Origin: Methylophaga sp.
GTDB taxonomy: Bacteria > Pseudomonadota > Gammaproteobacteria > Nitrosococcales > Methylophagaceae
Length of the DNA: 64,000 nucleotides
Assembly (NCBI GenBank): GCA_002696735.1
Contig: NZSL01000008.1
Location: 310,001-374,000, forward strand
Direction: 5' to 3'
Under the pieces are notes generated by a model, which saw nothing but the letters and a program-made list of their open reading frames with translations, did not search any database and was not told the DNA's origin. Each line of letters begins with the position of its first letter. Position 1 is the stretch's first letter. A program made the position numbers and the translations under genes. Positions 34,368 through 43,438 of the stretch are shown here, piece after piece.

Positions 34368-35054
34368 GTGAGCAAAGTATTAATTATTGATGATGATGTG
34401 ATTCTTTCTGGTCTATTTCAAGACTATCTGGAGGAAGAGAAGTTTCAGGTTCGCACTGCAGATACAGCAACAGAAGGCCTGCAGCTTGCCTTGCAGGGAG
34501 ATTTCGATATTGTGATTCTGGATGTGATGTTGCCTGATATGAGTGGCACTGAAGTATTAAAACTCATCCGTCAGCAAAGTCATGTGCCCATTTTAATGTT
34601 TACCGCAAAGGGTGACGATGTTGATCGCATCATGGGACTGGAATCTGGGGCTGATGACTATGTACCTAAACCCTGTACTCCCAGAGAATTAATTGCTCGA
34701 ATCAAAGCTATTTTACGGCGCAGTGAAATCACCCGACAACAGCAACAGGATGAAACCGTTATTCAAACAGGTCCGTTACAACTCTGGCCTCAACAGCGTA
34801 AAGCCTTATGGTTTGATACCGCGCTGGAACTGACCAGCACCGAATTCAGCCTGTTGGAATCCCTTGCAAGAAATGCCGGTCAGGTCGTCAGTAAAAATGC
34901 ATTATCAGAAGCAGCATTAGGCCGGCCGCTGGCACGCTTTGATCGCAGTATTGATGTGCATATGAGCAGTATTCGGCATAAGCTAGGAGAACAACAGGAT
35001 GGCCATTCTTATATTCAGACAGTCCGTGGTAAAGGTTATCAGTTGATTAAGTAA
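34368..35054 (+). CDS. cpxR: CpxR-like OmpR-family response regulator
   Basis: A 228-residue DNA-binding regulator. The receiver domain (about 1-115) has the acidic pocket IIDDD, the phospho-acceptor Asp52 in ILDVMLPD, and Lys101. A winged-helix domain follows. Within it, LGRPLARFDRSIDVHMSS closely resembles the corresponding part of E. coli CpxR. It starts at a GTG after AGGA, and its stop overlaps the sensor kinase start (TAATG). The CpxP-like neighbour and CpxR box support the name. Confidence 0.87.
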   Translation: MSKVLIIDDDVILSGLFQDYLEEEKFQVRTADTATEGLQLALQGDFDIVILDVMLPDMSGTEVLKLIRQQSHVPILMFTAKGDDVDRIMGLESGADDYVPKPCTPRELIARIKAILRRSEITRQQQQDETVIQTGPLQLWPQQRKALWFDTALELTSTEFSLLESLARNAGQVVSKNALSEAALGRPLARFDRSIDVHMSSIRHKLGEQQDGHSYIQTVRGKGYQLIK

Positions 35055-36394
35055 TGCGAAGTTTATTCTGGAAATTCTTTTTTGCTTTTTTATTGGCTTT
35101 ATTACTGACGAGTATTGGTGTCGCCAGTGGCATGTGGCTACGCCATAATGCAGAACGTCAGTCCTTCGAGGCAATTCCGGTGCAAATGGGCTGGAAAGCT
35201 ACAGACCTTGTCGACAGTGCGGCTGATATAGCGCGTTATGCCGGTATCGAGCCGCTAAAAAAGTACCTCCATGAACAACATCGTAATGGCATTAAGCTTT
35301 TCGCCGTTAATCAGGATAATCAGGATATTCTGCAACGGAATATTGATCCGCAATTACTGGCAACGACGAGACAATTAGTATTTGAAAATCAAAGAATACG
35401 CTCTGTCCAACAAGTAATTTTGGAAGATGGCAGAGCCTTGCTGTTATTTATCCCCTCCCCTGAAAAACTCGGCCAGAAGCTGGATCGGCCCAAACCTCCT
35501 AAACCACCACTCTTATTATTACTGGGCATGTGGTTGATGTCGGGATTATTATTCAGTGCATTACTGGCCTGGTGGTTTACCAAACCCATCCGTATTTTAA
35601 AGAAAGCCTTTAATGATGTTGCAGATGGCAAACTTGATACCCGAATTAGCCCGGCTATGGGAAAACGTCGTGATGAATTGGCTGAACTGGGGCAGAACTT
35701 TGATTATATGACCGGGCGCATAAGCCAGTTGCTGAATGCACAGAAACGATTACTCCACGACGTTTCTCATGAGTTACGTTCACCCTTGGCACGGATGCAG
35801 GCTGCGATTGGTTTAGCACAGCAAAGTCCGGATAAAACTGCAAAAATGCTGGATCGGGTTGAACGTGAATCCGAGCGTATCGATCATCTTATCGGTGAGT
35901 TGCTGAATTTATCTCGTCTGGAAAATCCGACAACTGAAAATGATGAAAGACAACTTTTCGATCTAACAGAAATGCTGCTGGATATTGTGGAGGACGCTCG
36001 TTTTGAAGCCCAGAATAAATATGTTCAGATAACGCACAATACTTTTGAGCAAGTCAGTCTGTTTGCACGCCCTGAGCTTATTCATAGTGCTATTGAAAAT
36101 GTTTTGCGCAATGCGATTAAGTATTCACCTGAGAATGGAGTGATCCAACTAACCACTGAAAAATTAGCCGGCCATTGGCAAATCACTATAGAAGATCAGG
36201 GTCCGGGAATTGCTGAACAGGATTTACAGCAAATTTTTCAGCCGTTCTTTCGCAGTCGTGACAACCACCAGCAAGATGGTATCGGTCTGGGGCTGACGAT
36301 TGCTCATCGTGCTATTGAAATCCACGGCGGCGAGATTATTGCAAAAAACAGACCGGAAGGCGGACTTAATATTTCAATCTTGCTTCCGGTCTGA
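35054..36394 (+). CDS. cpxA: CpxA-like sensor histidine kinase
   Basis: A 446-residue membrane kinase expected to phosphorylate the adjacent regulator. Two helices (about 8-28 and 142-165) enclose a periplasmic sensor region of about 110 residues, shorter than that of E. coli CpxA. A HAMP domain follows. The dimerisation/phosphotransfer helix has His229 in HDVSHELRSPLARM. The ATPase domain shows NVLRNAIKYSPE, EDQGPGI and GIGLGLTIAHR. Periplasmic stress is the likely signal by analogy. Confidence 0.87.
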   Translation: MRSLFWKFFFAFLLALLLTSIGVASGMWLRHNAERQSFEAIPVQMGWKATDLVDSAADIARYAGIEPLKKYLHEQHRNGIKLFAVNQDNQDILQRNIDPQLLATTRQLVFENQRIRSVQQVILEDGRALLLFIPSPEKLGQKLDRPKPPKPPLLLLLGMWLMSGLLFSALLAWWFTKPIRILKKAFNDVADGKLDTRISPAMGKRRDELAELGQNFDYMTGRISQLLNAQKRLLHDVSHELRSPLARMQAAIGLAQQSPDKTAKMLDRVERESERIDHLIGELLNLSRLENPTTENDERQLFDLTEMLLDIVEDARFEAQNKYVQITHNTFEQVSLFARPELIHSAIENVLRNAIKYSPENGVIQLTTEKLAGHWQITIEDQGPGIAEQDLQQIFQPFFRSRDNHQQDGIGLGLTIAHRAIEIHGGEIIAKNRPEGGLNISILLPV

Positions 36395-36420
36395 TTACTG
36401 ATTTATCTAGTTGACGGAGA

Positions 36421-36933
36421 TTAATCCGTTACACCGCAGGCGACTCGGGCACCGCCACCACCTAAGGGTTTAGGATGATCAGAGTGATTGTCACCACCAG
36501 CATGAATCATTAATGAACGCCCTTGTAAATCTTTAAGCGTCAAGCGTGGTGCAAGCACTGGATGAGTTGCTGTTCCATCATCGGCTACATACAACGGTGG
36601 CAAGTCACCGGCATGACCGCTGCCCCAAGGGGTGTCGTGCTTACCAGTATCGTAGGGATCATAATGACCACCAGCGGCTAATGCAGGCACCATTTCACCG
36701 TCTTTTTCAGCGGCATCACAGCTTGGATTCTGATGCACATGAAAGCCATGCAAACCGGGTGTTAACGATTTTAAATCCGGGGTAAAAACCAGACCAAATG
36801 CTGATTGATGTACTGCTACGGTTCCCAGACTTTTGCCGGTTCCCTGTTTGTCCACTTCATAAAGCTCGATCTGTGTATCAGCAAGTGCTACTGAAGATGT
36901 CAGCGCAATCATTATGCTCGTCAATAGTTTCAT
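36421..36933 (-). CDS. sodC: Periplasmic Cu,Zn superoxide dismutase
   Basis: Removes superoxide in the periplasm. It has 170 residues with a signal peptide (about 1-18, ending SVALA). Copper and zinc ligands are in [25 protein letters not shown] and [10 protein letters not shown]. The disulfide cysteines appear in NPSCD and GARVACGV. The frame extends upstream to 36993, but the ATG at 36933 follows a strong GGAGGG site and begins the signal peptide. It lies 87 bases after the efflux pump gene and converges with cpxA. Confidence 0.95.
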   Translation of the reverse strand: MKLLTSIMIALTSSVALADTQIELYEVDKQGTGKSLGTVAVHQSAFGLVFTPDLKSLTPGLHGFHVHQNPSCDAAEKDGEMVPALAAGGHYDPYDTGKHDTPWGSGHAGDLPPLYVADDGTATHPVLAPRLTLKDLQGRSLMIHAGGDNHSDHPKPLGGGGARVACGVTD

Positions 36934-37020
36934 AATCCCTCCAAAAAATAGTGTGACGCTTAATCGGACTCGCTCGAGACCATGGAGTTTCATTGATCAA
37001 ATCAGCTCAGTCTGCTGAAC

Positions 37021-40000
37021 TTAATTCACTTCATCAGCGGTTTGTTGCTGCTCGCGTTTATCCCTTAATGACGCCAGCCAGCGGCAGAAAACATAAAAGA
37101 CCGGGGTAAATATCAGTCCGAAGAAGGTCACACCAAGCATACCAAAAAATACTGCCGTTCCTAAGGCCTGCCGCATTTCGGCGCCAGCACCAGAGGCCAA
37201 GACTAATGGTACCACGCCTAGAATGAAGGCAAAGGATGTCATCAGGATTGGACGCAAACGTGTACGTGCTGCTTCAACTGCAGCATCCAGTCGGCTCAAA
37301 CCACGATCTTCAGCCTGTTTGGCAAACTCAACAATTAATATGGCATTTTTTGATGCCAAACCAATCAGCACCACAAAGCCAATCTGCACCAGAATGTTGT
37401 TGTCCATACCGCGTAAACTGACCCCAAGTATCGCTGCCAGTAAACACATAGGAACAATCAACACTACTGCAAGGGGCAGTAACCAGCTTTCGTATAACGC
37501 TGCCAGTAGCAAAAAGACAAAGACGACTGCCAGAGAAAAACTAAGAAAGGCTGTGTCGCCGGCTAACTTCTCTTGCAAGGCCAGCTCAGTCCATTCAAAA
37601 CTGATTCCCTCCGGCAATGTATCGCTTAATAGTTCTTCGACAATGGCAAGTGATTCGCCACTGGAGTAACCCGGTGCGGTATTGCCCTGCACTTCGATCG
37701 CAGGATACAGATTGTAATGCGGCAGACGTATTGGTCCCGTAATGTTTTCAAACGTCGCTATCGTCCCAATGGGCACCATCGCTCCATTATCAGAGCGGGT
37801 ACGTAATTTACCGATATCTTCAATTTCATCACGGTAAGGGCCATCCGCCTGCGCCACAACTCGATAAGTCCGATTCAGAAAGTTAAAATCGTTGACGTAA
37901 CGTGAGCCAAGATAGATTTCCAGGGTATCGATAACATTGCCTACCGGTACATTGAGCATTTCTGCCCGGGTACGATCAATATCAGCGTAAATTCTGGGGG
38001 TTCCAGAGTTAAAGAAGGTAAACACTGCCGATAAACCATCTGTTTGATTTGCTGCGCCAATCACCTCATTGGTAACAGCCTGTAACCTTTCCAGACCAAG
38101 CCCGCCACGATCCTGAACATACAATTTCCACCCACCTGAGTTCCCCATACCCCTAACTGGCGGTGGTCTGATCGCAAAAGCCATCGCTGCATCAACCTGA
38201 GATAAGGCCTGCTGTGATCCTGCAACAATATCATCGATGGTAATACCGGCGGCAATACGGTCTTCAAACGAATCCAATGGCGTAAAGATAACCGCTGAGT
38301 TAGATGCGTTGGTAAAAGTAGGCCCATCCAGACCAACAAACAAAACCGCATGTGCAACGCCGGGAACATCTCTTAAACGTGCCGAAGCTTCGCGTGCTGC
38401 CGCATCAGTTCTTTCCAACGTGGCGCCAGGGGGTAACTGTAGGACATTGATCAAATAACCTTGATCCTGTTCAGGAATAAACCCTGTTGGCACTTTATTG
38501 AACTGATAGCCAGTCAACATGATCAAACCGACGTATATCAGTAGCATTACCGTCATCATGCGTAACAACTTGCGTGTCAGTGCCGAATAACGATCCCCCA
38601 TCCACTCAAAGGCACGATTAAAGCCATTGCCAAACGCACGAAATGGAGAACTAAGCTTGCCCCAAATACCATTTGGCTGATGGCCTTCAACATGTGGCTT
38701 TAATAACAACGCTGATAAAGCCGGCGATAATGTCAAAGAGACAATCAGCGAAATAATGGTTGCTGTGGCAATGGTCAAGGCAAATTGCTGATAAAATGCC
38801 CCGGAAATGCCTGAAATAAAAGCCGTCGGAATAAATACGGCAGTCAATACGATGGCAATAGCCACCAAGGCGCCGCCCACTTCATCCATGGTTTTATGTG
38901 CCGCTTCTCGAGGAGTGAATCCATCTCGTATGTAACGCTCCACATTTTCAACCACAACAATGGCGTCATCAACCACAATACCGATTGCCAATACCAATCC
39001 AAATAACGACAGGTTATTTAATGAAACTCCTAGCAAGGACATGACGGCAAACGTACCAATCAGTGAAACCGGTATGGCCAAAATAGGAATAATGGATGCT
39101 CGCCAGCTCTGCAGGAACAGCATTACCACCAAAATAACCAGAATGATGGCTTCTAGAATGGTGTGATAAATCTTCTCGATGGATTTGGCGATAAACTCGG
39201 TTGGATCGTAAATAATCTGGTATTCGACCCCATAAGGCATACTTTGAGCAATATCTTTCATCTCTGCCCGTAACGCCTGAGCAGTTTCCAATGCATTGGA
39301 ACCCGGGCGTTGGAAGATAACGACCGGTAAAGCCAGATTGTCATCCAGATAACCGATGTTGTTATAGTCCTGTGCAGCCAACTCGACTCTGGCTAAATCC
39401 CGTAATCTCACGGTCCGGCCATCAGTGCCACGTTTTACAATGATATTGCCGAATTCTTCTTCTTCCAGCAGCCGGCCCTGTGTTTCCACACTCAACTCAA
39501 AACCGCCTTTGGTTTCAATCGGTTCTCTGTTGATAGTACCGGCAGCAATCTGGGTGTTGTTCTCACGTAAAGCGGCAACTACTTCATTCGCTGTTAAACC
39601 AAACGACTGAGCTCTTTCCGGATCAATCCAGATCCGCATTGCATAAGCCCGCTCTGCAACAATCCGCGCCTCACCGACCCCGTCTATACGGGCCAACCGA
39701 TCAACTACCTGGGTTCTGGCATAATTTGAAACATAGAGGTTATCGCGACTGCCATCTGAAGACAGAATATGAATAACCATCATCAAATCAGGTGAGTTTT
39801 TACGAATATCGATACCTTGTCGAGTCACCTCCTCCGGAAGTAAGGGCTCGGCAATGGCAATGCGGTTTTGCACCAGCACCTGCGCTGTATCTAAATCGGT
39901 ACCCGGCTTGAACGTAATATTCAGGGAGGTGCGTCCATCTGAGGTATTTTCAGATTTCATGTAGAGCATGTTCTCTACACCATTGATCTGCTGTTCCAAT

Positions 40001-40197
40001 ACTGTCGCTACAGTATTACCAGCCGTTTCGGCTGTGGCGCCAGGATAGGTGGCAGTGACCGCTATACTGGGCGGCGCAATTTCAGGGTACTGTGCAACAG
40101 GCAAATTGTTATAGGCAATTGTGCCCACCAGGACAATCAGGACCGAAATAACGGTCGCGAAAATTGGTCTTTCAACAAAGAAATGGGTGAACTTCAT
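37021..40197 (-). CDS. RND efflux pump inner-membrane transporter (AcrB/MexB type)
   Basis: A 1058-residue proton-driven exporter of the HAE-1 group, with 12 membrane helices and two large periplasmic loops. The proton-relay aspartates are in GIVVDDAIVVVENVER near residue 406, and the relay lysine is in GLASKNAILIVEF near residue 945. The start overlaps the adaptor gene by four bases. Outer-membrane channel protein must come from elsewhere, since no TolC-like gene is adjacent. Substrates cannot be told from sequence alone. Confidence 0.93.
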   Translation of the reverse strand: MKFTHFFVERPIFATVISVLIVLVGTIAYNNLPVAQYPEIAPPSIAVTATYPGATAETAGNTVATVLEQQINGVENMLYMKSENTSDGRTSLNITFKPGTDLDTAQVLVQNRIAIAEPLLPEEVTRQGIDIRKNSPDLMMVIHILSSDGSRDNLYVSNYARTQVVDRLARIDGVGEARIVAERAYAMRIWIDPERAQSFGLTANEVVAALRENNTQIAAGTINREPIETKGGFELSVETQGRLLEEEEFGNIIVKRGTDGRTVRLRDLARVELAAQDYNNIGYLDDNLALPVVIFQRPGSNALETAQALRAEMKDIAQSMPYGVEYQIIYDPTEFIAKSIEKIYHTILEAIILVILVVMLFLQSWRASIIPILAIPVSLIGTFAVMSLLGVSLNNLSLFGLVLAIGIVVDDAIVVVENVERYIRDGFTPREAAHKTMDEVGGALVAIAIVLTAVFIPTAFISGISGAFYQQFALTIATATIISLIVSLTLSPALSALLLKPHVEGHQPNGIWGKLSSPFRAFGNGFNRAFEWMGDRYSALTRKLLRMMTVMLLIYVGLIMLTGYQFNKVPTGFIPEQDQGYLINVLQLPPGATLERTDAAAREASARLRDVPGVAHAVLFVGLDGPTFTNASNSAVIFTPLDSFEDRIAAGITIDDIVAGSQQALSQVDAAMAFAIRPPPVRGMGNSGGWKLYVQDRGGLGLERLQAVTNEVIGAANQTDGLSAVFTFFNSGTPRIYADIDRTRAEMLNVPVGNVIDTLEIYLGSRYVNDFNFLNRTYRVVAQADGPYRDEIEDIGKLRTRSDNGAMVPIGTIATFENITGPIRLPHYNLYPAIEVQGNTAPGYSSGESLAIVEELLSDTLPEGISFEWTELALQEKLAGDTAFLSFSLAVVFVFLLLAALYESWLLPLAVVLIVPMCLLAAILGVSLRGMDNNILVQIGFVVLIGLASKNAILIVEFAKQAEDRGLSRLDAAVEAARTRLRPILMTSFAFILGVVPLVLASGAGAEMRQALGTAVFFGMLGVTFFGLIFTPVFYVFCRWLASLRDKREQQQTADEVN

Positions 40198-41369
40198 GAG
40201 TCTTTTCCGTCATCATTAGGCTGTTCATCAGCTTGATATGGAACAGCATTCACTTCGGCACCCGGACGAGCTCTCAGCAAACCTTCAACAATAATGCGAT
40301 CTGATGTTGTCAATCCGCTTCTGATAACCCGCATATCACCTTGTAGCGTGCCAAGTTCAACGGGTTTAGGAATGACTTTGCCTTCGGCATCCACCGTCAT
40401 CACTATTTTGGCTGCCTGATCGGTCACAATCGCTTTATCCGGAACCAGCATCGCTTCTGCATTTTGACTGGTTGGTAAACGCAAGCGGGCAAAAAGTCCT
40501 GGACGTAAGACACCATCGGCATTGTCAACAACGACGCGCATTCTCAGCGTACCCGTATTTTCGTCCAGCCGGTTATCAACAAAATCGATGCGACCTTCAC
40601 GCGTCCAGTTCTTTTCATCAATTAATTTAAGTTCCGTCGGCATGGTTCTGCCATTAACCAATTGCTCCTGGCCCTCTGGCAAACGAATCAATTCCAGATA
40701 TTCTGTTTCTGATACGTCAAAAACAAAATGCAGCGGATCCAGCGAGACAATGGTGGTCAGAGGTTCACCTGTATCTCCACTGCCAATTAGATTGCCGACG
40801 TCAACACGGCGATTTGAAATCCGTCCACTTACCGGAGCGGTAATTTTGGCGTACTGTAAGTCCAGTTCAGCGGTTTTCAACGCAGCTGCAGCAGATGCCA
40901 CATTAGCATTGGCTTCCTGAAAACGTGCCCGACGGGTATCCACCTCTTCCTGAGAAATCGCACTCTGGGTTAATAACCTTTCACCCCGTTTGGTATCCAG
41001 GTCAGCCAGTTTCAGTTGACTCTCCATTCTGGCCAGTTCTGCTTCAGCTCTGGCCACTGCCGCTGCATAAGGCCGCGGATCAATTTCAAATAATAAGTCG
41101 CCCTTTTCTACCATCTGGCCATCGTCGAAATGCACTTTATCCAGATAGCCTGTTACTCTTGCGCGCAATTCAACCATCTCCACCGCTTCAAAACGACCGG
41201 TGAATTCTTTCCACTCAGTCAACGTGCGAACTTCCGGTTCTACCACCTGAACTCTGGGAAGGTTTTGTTCAGCGCTGACGGAATGACACAGAAGGCTTAA
41301 CGAGAAAAAAGCGGTGATTGCTAAAGCCTGCAGATAAGAGGGCTTAGTATCAAGTGAGTTATCACGCAT
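40194..41369 (-). CDS. RND efflux periplasmic adaptor (AcrA/MexA type)
   Basis: Links the inner-membrane pump to the outer-membrane channel. It has 391 residues. A cleavable signal (ending SVSA-EQ) is visible without a lipobox, so unlike AcrA it is probably not a lipoprotein. The lipoyl halves (VELRARVTGYLDKV and ITAPVSGRISNR) flank a helical hairpin, followed by the beta-barrel. The frame is open to 41471, but that would include the repeats likely bound by MarR. The ATG at 41369 with AGGA fits better. Confidence 0.92.
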   Translation of the reverse strand: MRDNSLDTKPSYLQALAITAFFSLSLLCHSVSAEQNLPRVQVVEPEVRTLTEWKEFTGRFEAVEMVELRARVTGYLDKVHFDDGQMVEKGDLLFEIDPRPYAAAVARAEAELARMESQLKLADLDTKRGERLLTQSAISQEEVDTRRARFQEANANVASAAAALKTAELDLQYAKITAPVSGRISNRRVDVGNLIGSGDTGEPLTTIVSLDPLHFVFDVSETEYLELIRLPEGQEQLVNGRTMPTELKLIDEKNWTREGRIDFVDNRLDENTGTLRMRVVVDNADGVLRPGLFARLRLPTSQNAEAMLVPDKAIVTDQAAKIVMTVDAEGKVIPKPVELGTLQGDMRVIRSGLTTSDRIIVEGLLRARPGAEVNAVPYQADEQPNDDGKDS

Positions 41370-41420
41370 GACAGATCCTTTGTTATTCGCTGGTGAAAGC
41401 GAGGGGAATAGCTTAGAATT

Positions 41421-41444
41421 CTTTCTAGAAAGGTTTCTGGAAAG
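41421..41444. promoter_or_regulatory. Tandem operator-like repeats between the pump genes and marR
   Basis: TTTCTAGAAAG (41422-41432) and TTTCTGGAAAG (41434-41444) are near-identical 11-mers spaced by 12 bases. The first is the core of a perfect 12-base palindrome (41421-41432). They lie in the divergent region of an RND operon and its MarR-type neighbour, where such regulators usually bind. Binding is inferred. Confidence 0.5.
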
Positions 41445-41515
41445 ACTAATGCAAGATTCTTTTACGTGCAAGTAAATTTTTTTGTCATAATTTTGTCATC
41501 TCAGGAGGAACTCAC

Positions 41516-42016
41516 TTGGCAGATCGCTTATTAAGTATAGAAGAAACACTCGAACAAATGCGCAGTTGCTGGCACGGCGATGATCTTGCTGTAGCAGAGA
41601 CAATAAAGCGGCTGTTTCGTGCGCGTGAATTATTTTTTTCTGATGCAAAAATTGTGATGGAGCAATTTCATCTGAATGTGGGTGAATTTGACGCGTTGGT
41701 ATCATTGCGCTTGCAGGGGCCACCCTACGAGCAAACCCCATCCAATATATGCCAGGTGAATCTGGTGAGCTCGGGGGGGTTAACCAAAGTGCTTAACAGT
41801 CTGGAAAAAAACGGCTTAATCACTCGGCGACAATGTTCGGATGATCAGCGGAGTCGGTTGGTGAAACTGACCGATAAAGGCAAAAAGCTGATTGAGGAAG
41901 CGTTAGAGATAGTCTTGGCAAGACATGAAAAACAACTTAGCGATGCGTTAAGCAGTGATGAGCGTGAGATGCTCAATAGGTTATTAACGAAGATTAATCA
42001 GCTCGGCATGCGCTGA
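41516..42016 (+). CDS. MarR-family transcriptional regulator
   Basis: A 166-residue winged-helix protein. The recognition region (about 75-100) reads NLVSSGGLTKVLNSLEKNGL and is followed by the basic wing with DDQRSRLVKLTDKGK, typical of the family. It starts at a TTG eight bases after a strong AGGAGG site. It is divergent from the RND efflux genes and probably represses them, releasing DNA on binding a small molecule. The inducer is unknown. Confidence 0.9.
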   Translation: MADRLLSIEETLEQMRSCWHGDDLAVAETIKRLFRARELFFSDAKIVMEQFHLNVGEFDALVSLRLQGPPYEQTPSNICQVNLVSSGGLTKVLNSLEKNGLITRRQCSDDQRSRLVKLTDKGKKLIEEALEIVLARHEKQLSDALSSDEREMLNRLLTKINQLGMR

Positions 42017-42052
42017 TCTGAATCTGCACACAACAGAGAATTTAAAGAAAGG

Positions 42053-42228
42053 CCCCACAGTGGCGTTACGAACGGGGTTCTTGAACCTGTTGGTTCAAGT
42101 GGGAAACCGCATGGGGATGGCAAACTTCCCGTCGGAGCGGGCTTGTTTTTCAACCCCGTAAATTTGGTTTCCTAAAGCATTTGCTTATCGGCTCAAGACA
42201 ACACATGTCGCTATCGCTCACCGCAGGG
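42053..42228 (-). ncRNA. ssrS: 6S RNA
   Basis: A regulatory RNA that binds sigma-70 RNA polymerase as a mimic of an open promoter. The closing stem pairs CCCTGCGGTG (42228-42219) with CACTGTGGGG (42062-42053) across ten pairs, including wobbles. TTGAGCCGAT (42196-42187) matches the E. coli 6S segment. The hairpin CTTGAACC/GGTTCAAG (42099-42080) also matches E. coli. It lies directly downstream of zapA, as in E. coli. Ends are approximate; no fau/ygfA gene follows. Confidence 0.9.
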
Positions 42229-42272
42229 TTAGTTAAATGATACGCAACTTTATTCGCCAAGTCGTCAGTATT

Positions 42273-42578
42273 TTATAATTCCAACTGCCTATCTTCGTTA
42301 ATAAATGCACTAACCCGCTCTTTAAGCAGAGAAATTTTTTCATTAACTTTTTTGATGTCCTGACTTTCATCCTGCTGTAATGACAGCAACTCATGCGCAA
42401 TATTTAAAGCCGCCATAACTGCAATGCGATCAACCCCTACCACCTTCCCGGTGTTACGGATTTTTTCCATGTTCTGATGCACCATACGTGCAGAGGCAAT
42501 TAGCGCATCTTGTTGATCTTCGGGACAGGCAACTTGATAATCTTTACCGAGGATTGTGACGTTAACAGGTACGGTCAT
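42273..42578 (-). CDS. zapA: Cell division protein ZapA
   Basis: Bundles FtsZ filaments at the division ring. It has 101 residues: an N-terminal beta region with VTILGKDYQVACPEDQ, then a long helix with HELLSLQQD that dimerises as a coiled coil. Its start overlaps the ZapB-like gene stop by four bases (ATGA). It lies directly before 6S RNA. Confidence 0.95.
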   Translation of the reverse strand: MTVPVNVTILGKDYQVACPEDQQDALIASARMVHQNMEKIRNTGKVVGVDRIAVMAALNIAHELLSLQQDESQDIKKVNEKISLLKERVSAFINEDRQLEL

Positions 42579-42784
42579 AGTTCTTCATCCAGCTGCTTCA
42601 GACGGTTCACCATATTCTCGATGCGGTTACGGGCAATTTCAGTTTTTTCAACTAATTGCGCACGCTCACTCAGCCAAGCTGCCTGCTGAGAACGAAGTAA
42701 CATATTCTCTTCACGCAAGCGTCTACTGGCCCGTAACAGCTCATCGAGCTGCTGTTCCAATTGTTGAATCGGGTTTTTATCCAT
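42575..42784 (-). CDS. TIGR02449/ZapB-like coiled-coil protein
   Basis: A 69-residue protein that is almost entirely coiled coil, with a leucine heptad pattern from IQQLEQQLDELL to RLKQLDEEL. Proteins of this family sit before zapA in many gammaproteobacteria. The overlap with zapA and the resemblance to ZapB suggest a role at the division ring; this is inference. Confidence 0.8.
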   Translation of the reverse strand: MDKNPIQQLEQQLDELLRASRRLREENMLLRSQQAAWLSERAQLVEKTEIARNRIENMVNRLKQLDEEL

Positions 42785-42889
42785 TAATATGCGTCTTGGC
42801 TATGCGAGAATAATGCCTAACTATAGACGTGCGCCGTTGACCCGGTCAACAACTGCATGATGTGTTTTTTAATTTCGGGTTGTATCTCT

Positions 42890-43438
42890 ATGTCTCAATT
42901 ATATTTTCCATCCCTGTCGCCGGAAAACGTGACCGCCGATGGTCCTGCCAGCACAGCCGAGTTGCAGGGCGCATTATGCGGTTTGTTGTGTATGAATTCT
43001 CAGGCCAATCGTAATACCTGGTATAGCGATTTATTTGAGGATTACCATCCTGGCGAAGAAGAAAAACAAAACCTGCTGGGCCTGTTTGATGAGACGATGC
43101 AGTCGCTTAACAGTCTTGATTTCGATTTTCAGCTGGAATTGCCGGATGATGACGCACCTTTGGGCTCACGGCTTGCTGCTTTAAGCGATTGGTCTCAGGG
43201 CCTGGTATACGGGTTGGGTGTTTCTGGTCTGACCAACGAAACTGAACTGCCGGCAGATTGTCAGGAGTATCTGACAGATGTGTTACAAATCAGTCAGGTT
43301 GATGATATTGAATTGCAACCCAGTGACGATGACGATAATAACTACGAAGAATTAGTGGAATATCTCCGAATGGGTTTGTTCCTCCTTTATGGTGAGTTAA
43401 ATCCGACTACTCCCGAAGACAAGATAATTGAGCATTAA
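42890..43438 (+). CDS. ygfB: UPF0149 (YgfB) family protein
   Basis: A 182-residue all-helical protein of the UPF0149 family. The N-terminal AELQGALCGLLCMN and the central LSDWSQGLVYGLGVSGL are characteristic. In Pseudomonas a YgfB homologue affects expression of a peptidoglycan amidase; the role here is unknown. The ATG at 42890 is preferred over one at 42857 because the conserved part begins soon after it. The stop overlaps pepP by one base, as part of the ygfB-pepP-ubiH-ubiI cluster. Confidence 0.9.
   Translation: MSQLYFPSLSPENVTADGPASTAELQGALCGLLCMNSQANRNTWYSDLFEDYHPGEEEKQNLLGLFDETMQSLNSLDFDFQLELPDDDAPLGSRLAALSDWSQGLVYGLGVSGLTNETELPADCQEYLTDVLQISQVDDIELQPSDDDDNNYEELVEYLRMGLFLLYGELNPTTPEDKIIEH

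Noticed and set aside
37223..37669. 148-residue open frame antisense to the RND pump gene
   Set aside because: Low-complexity serine and lysine rich translation caused by reverse reading of conserved pump codons.
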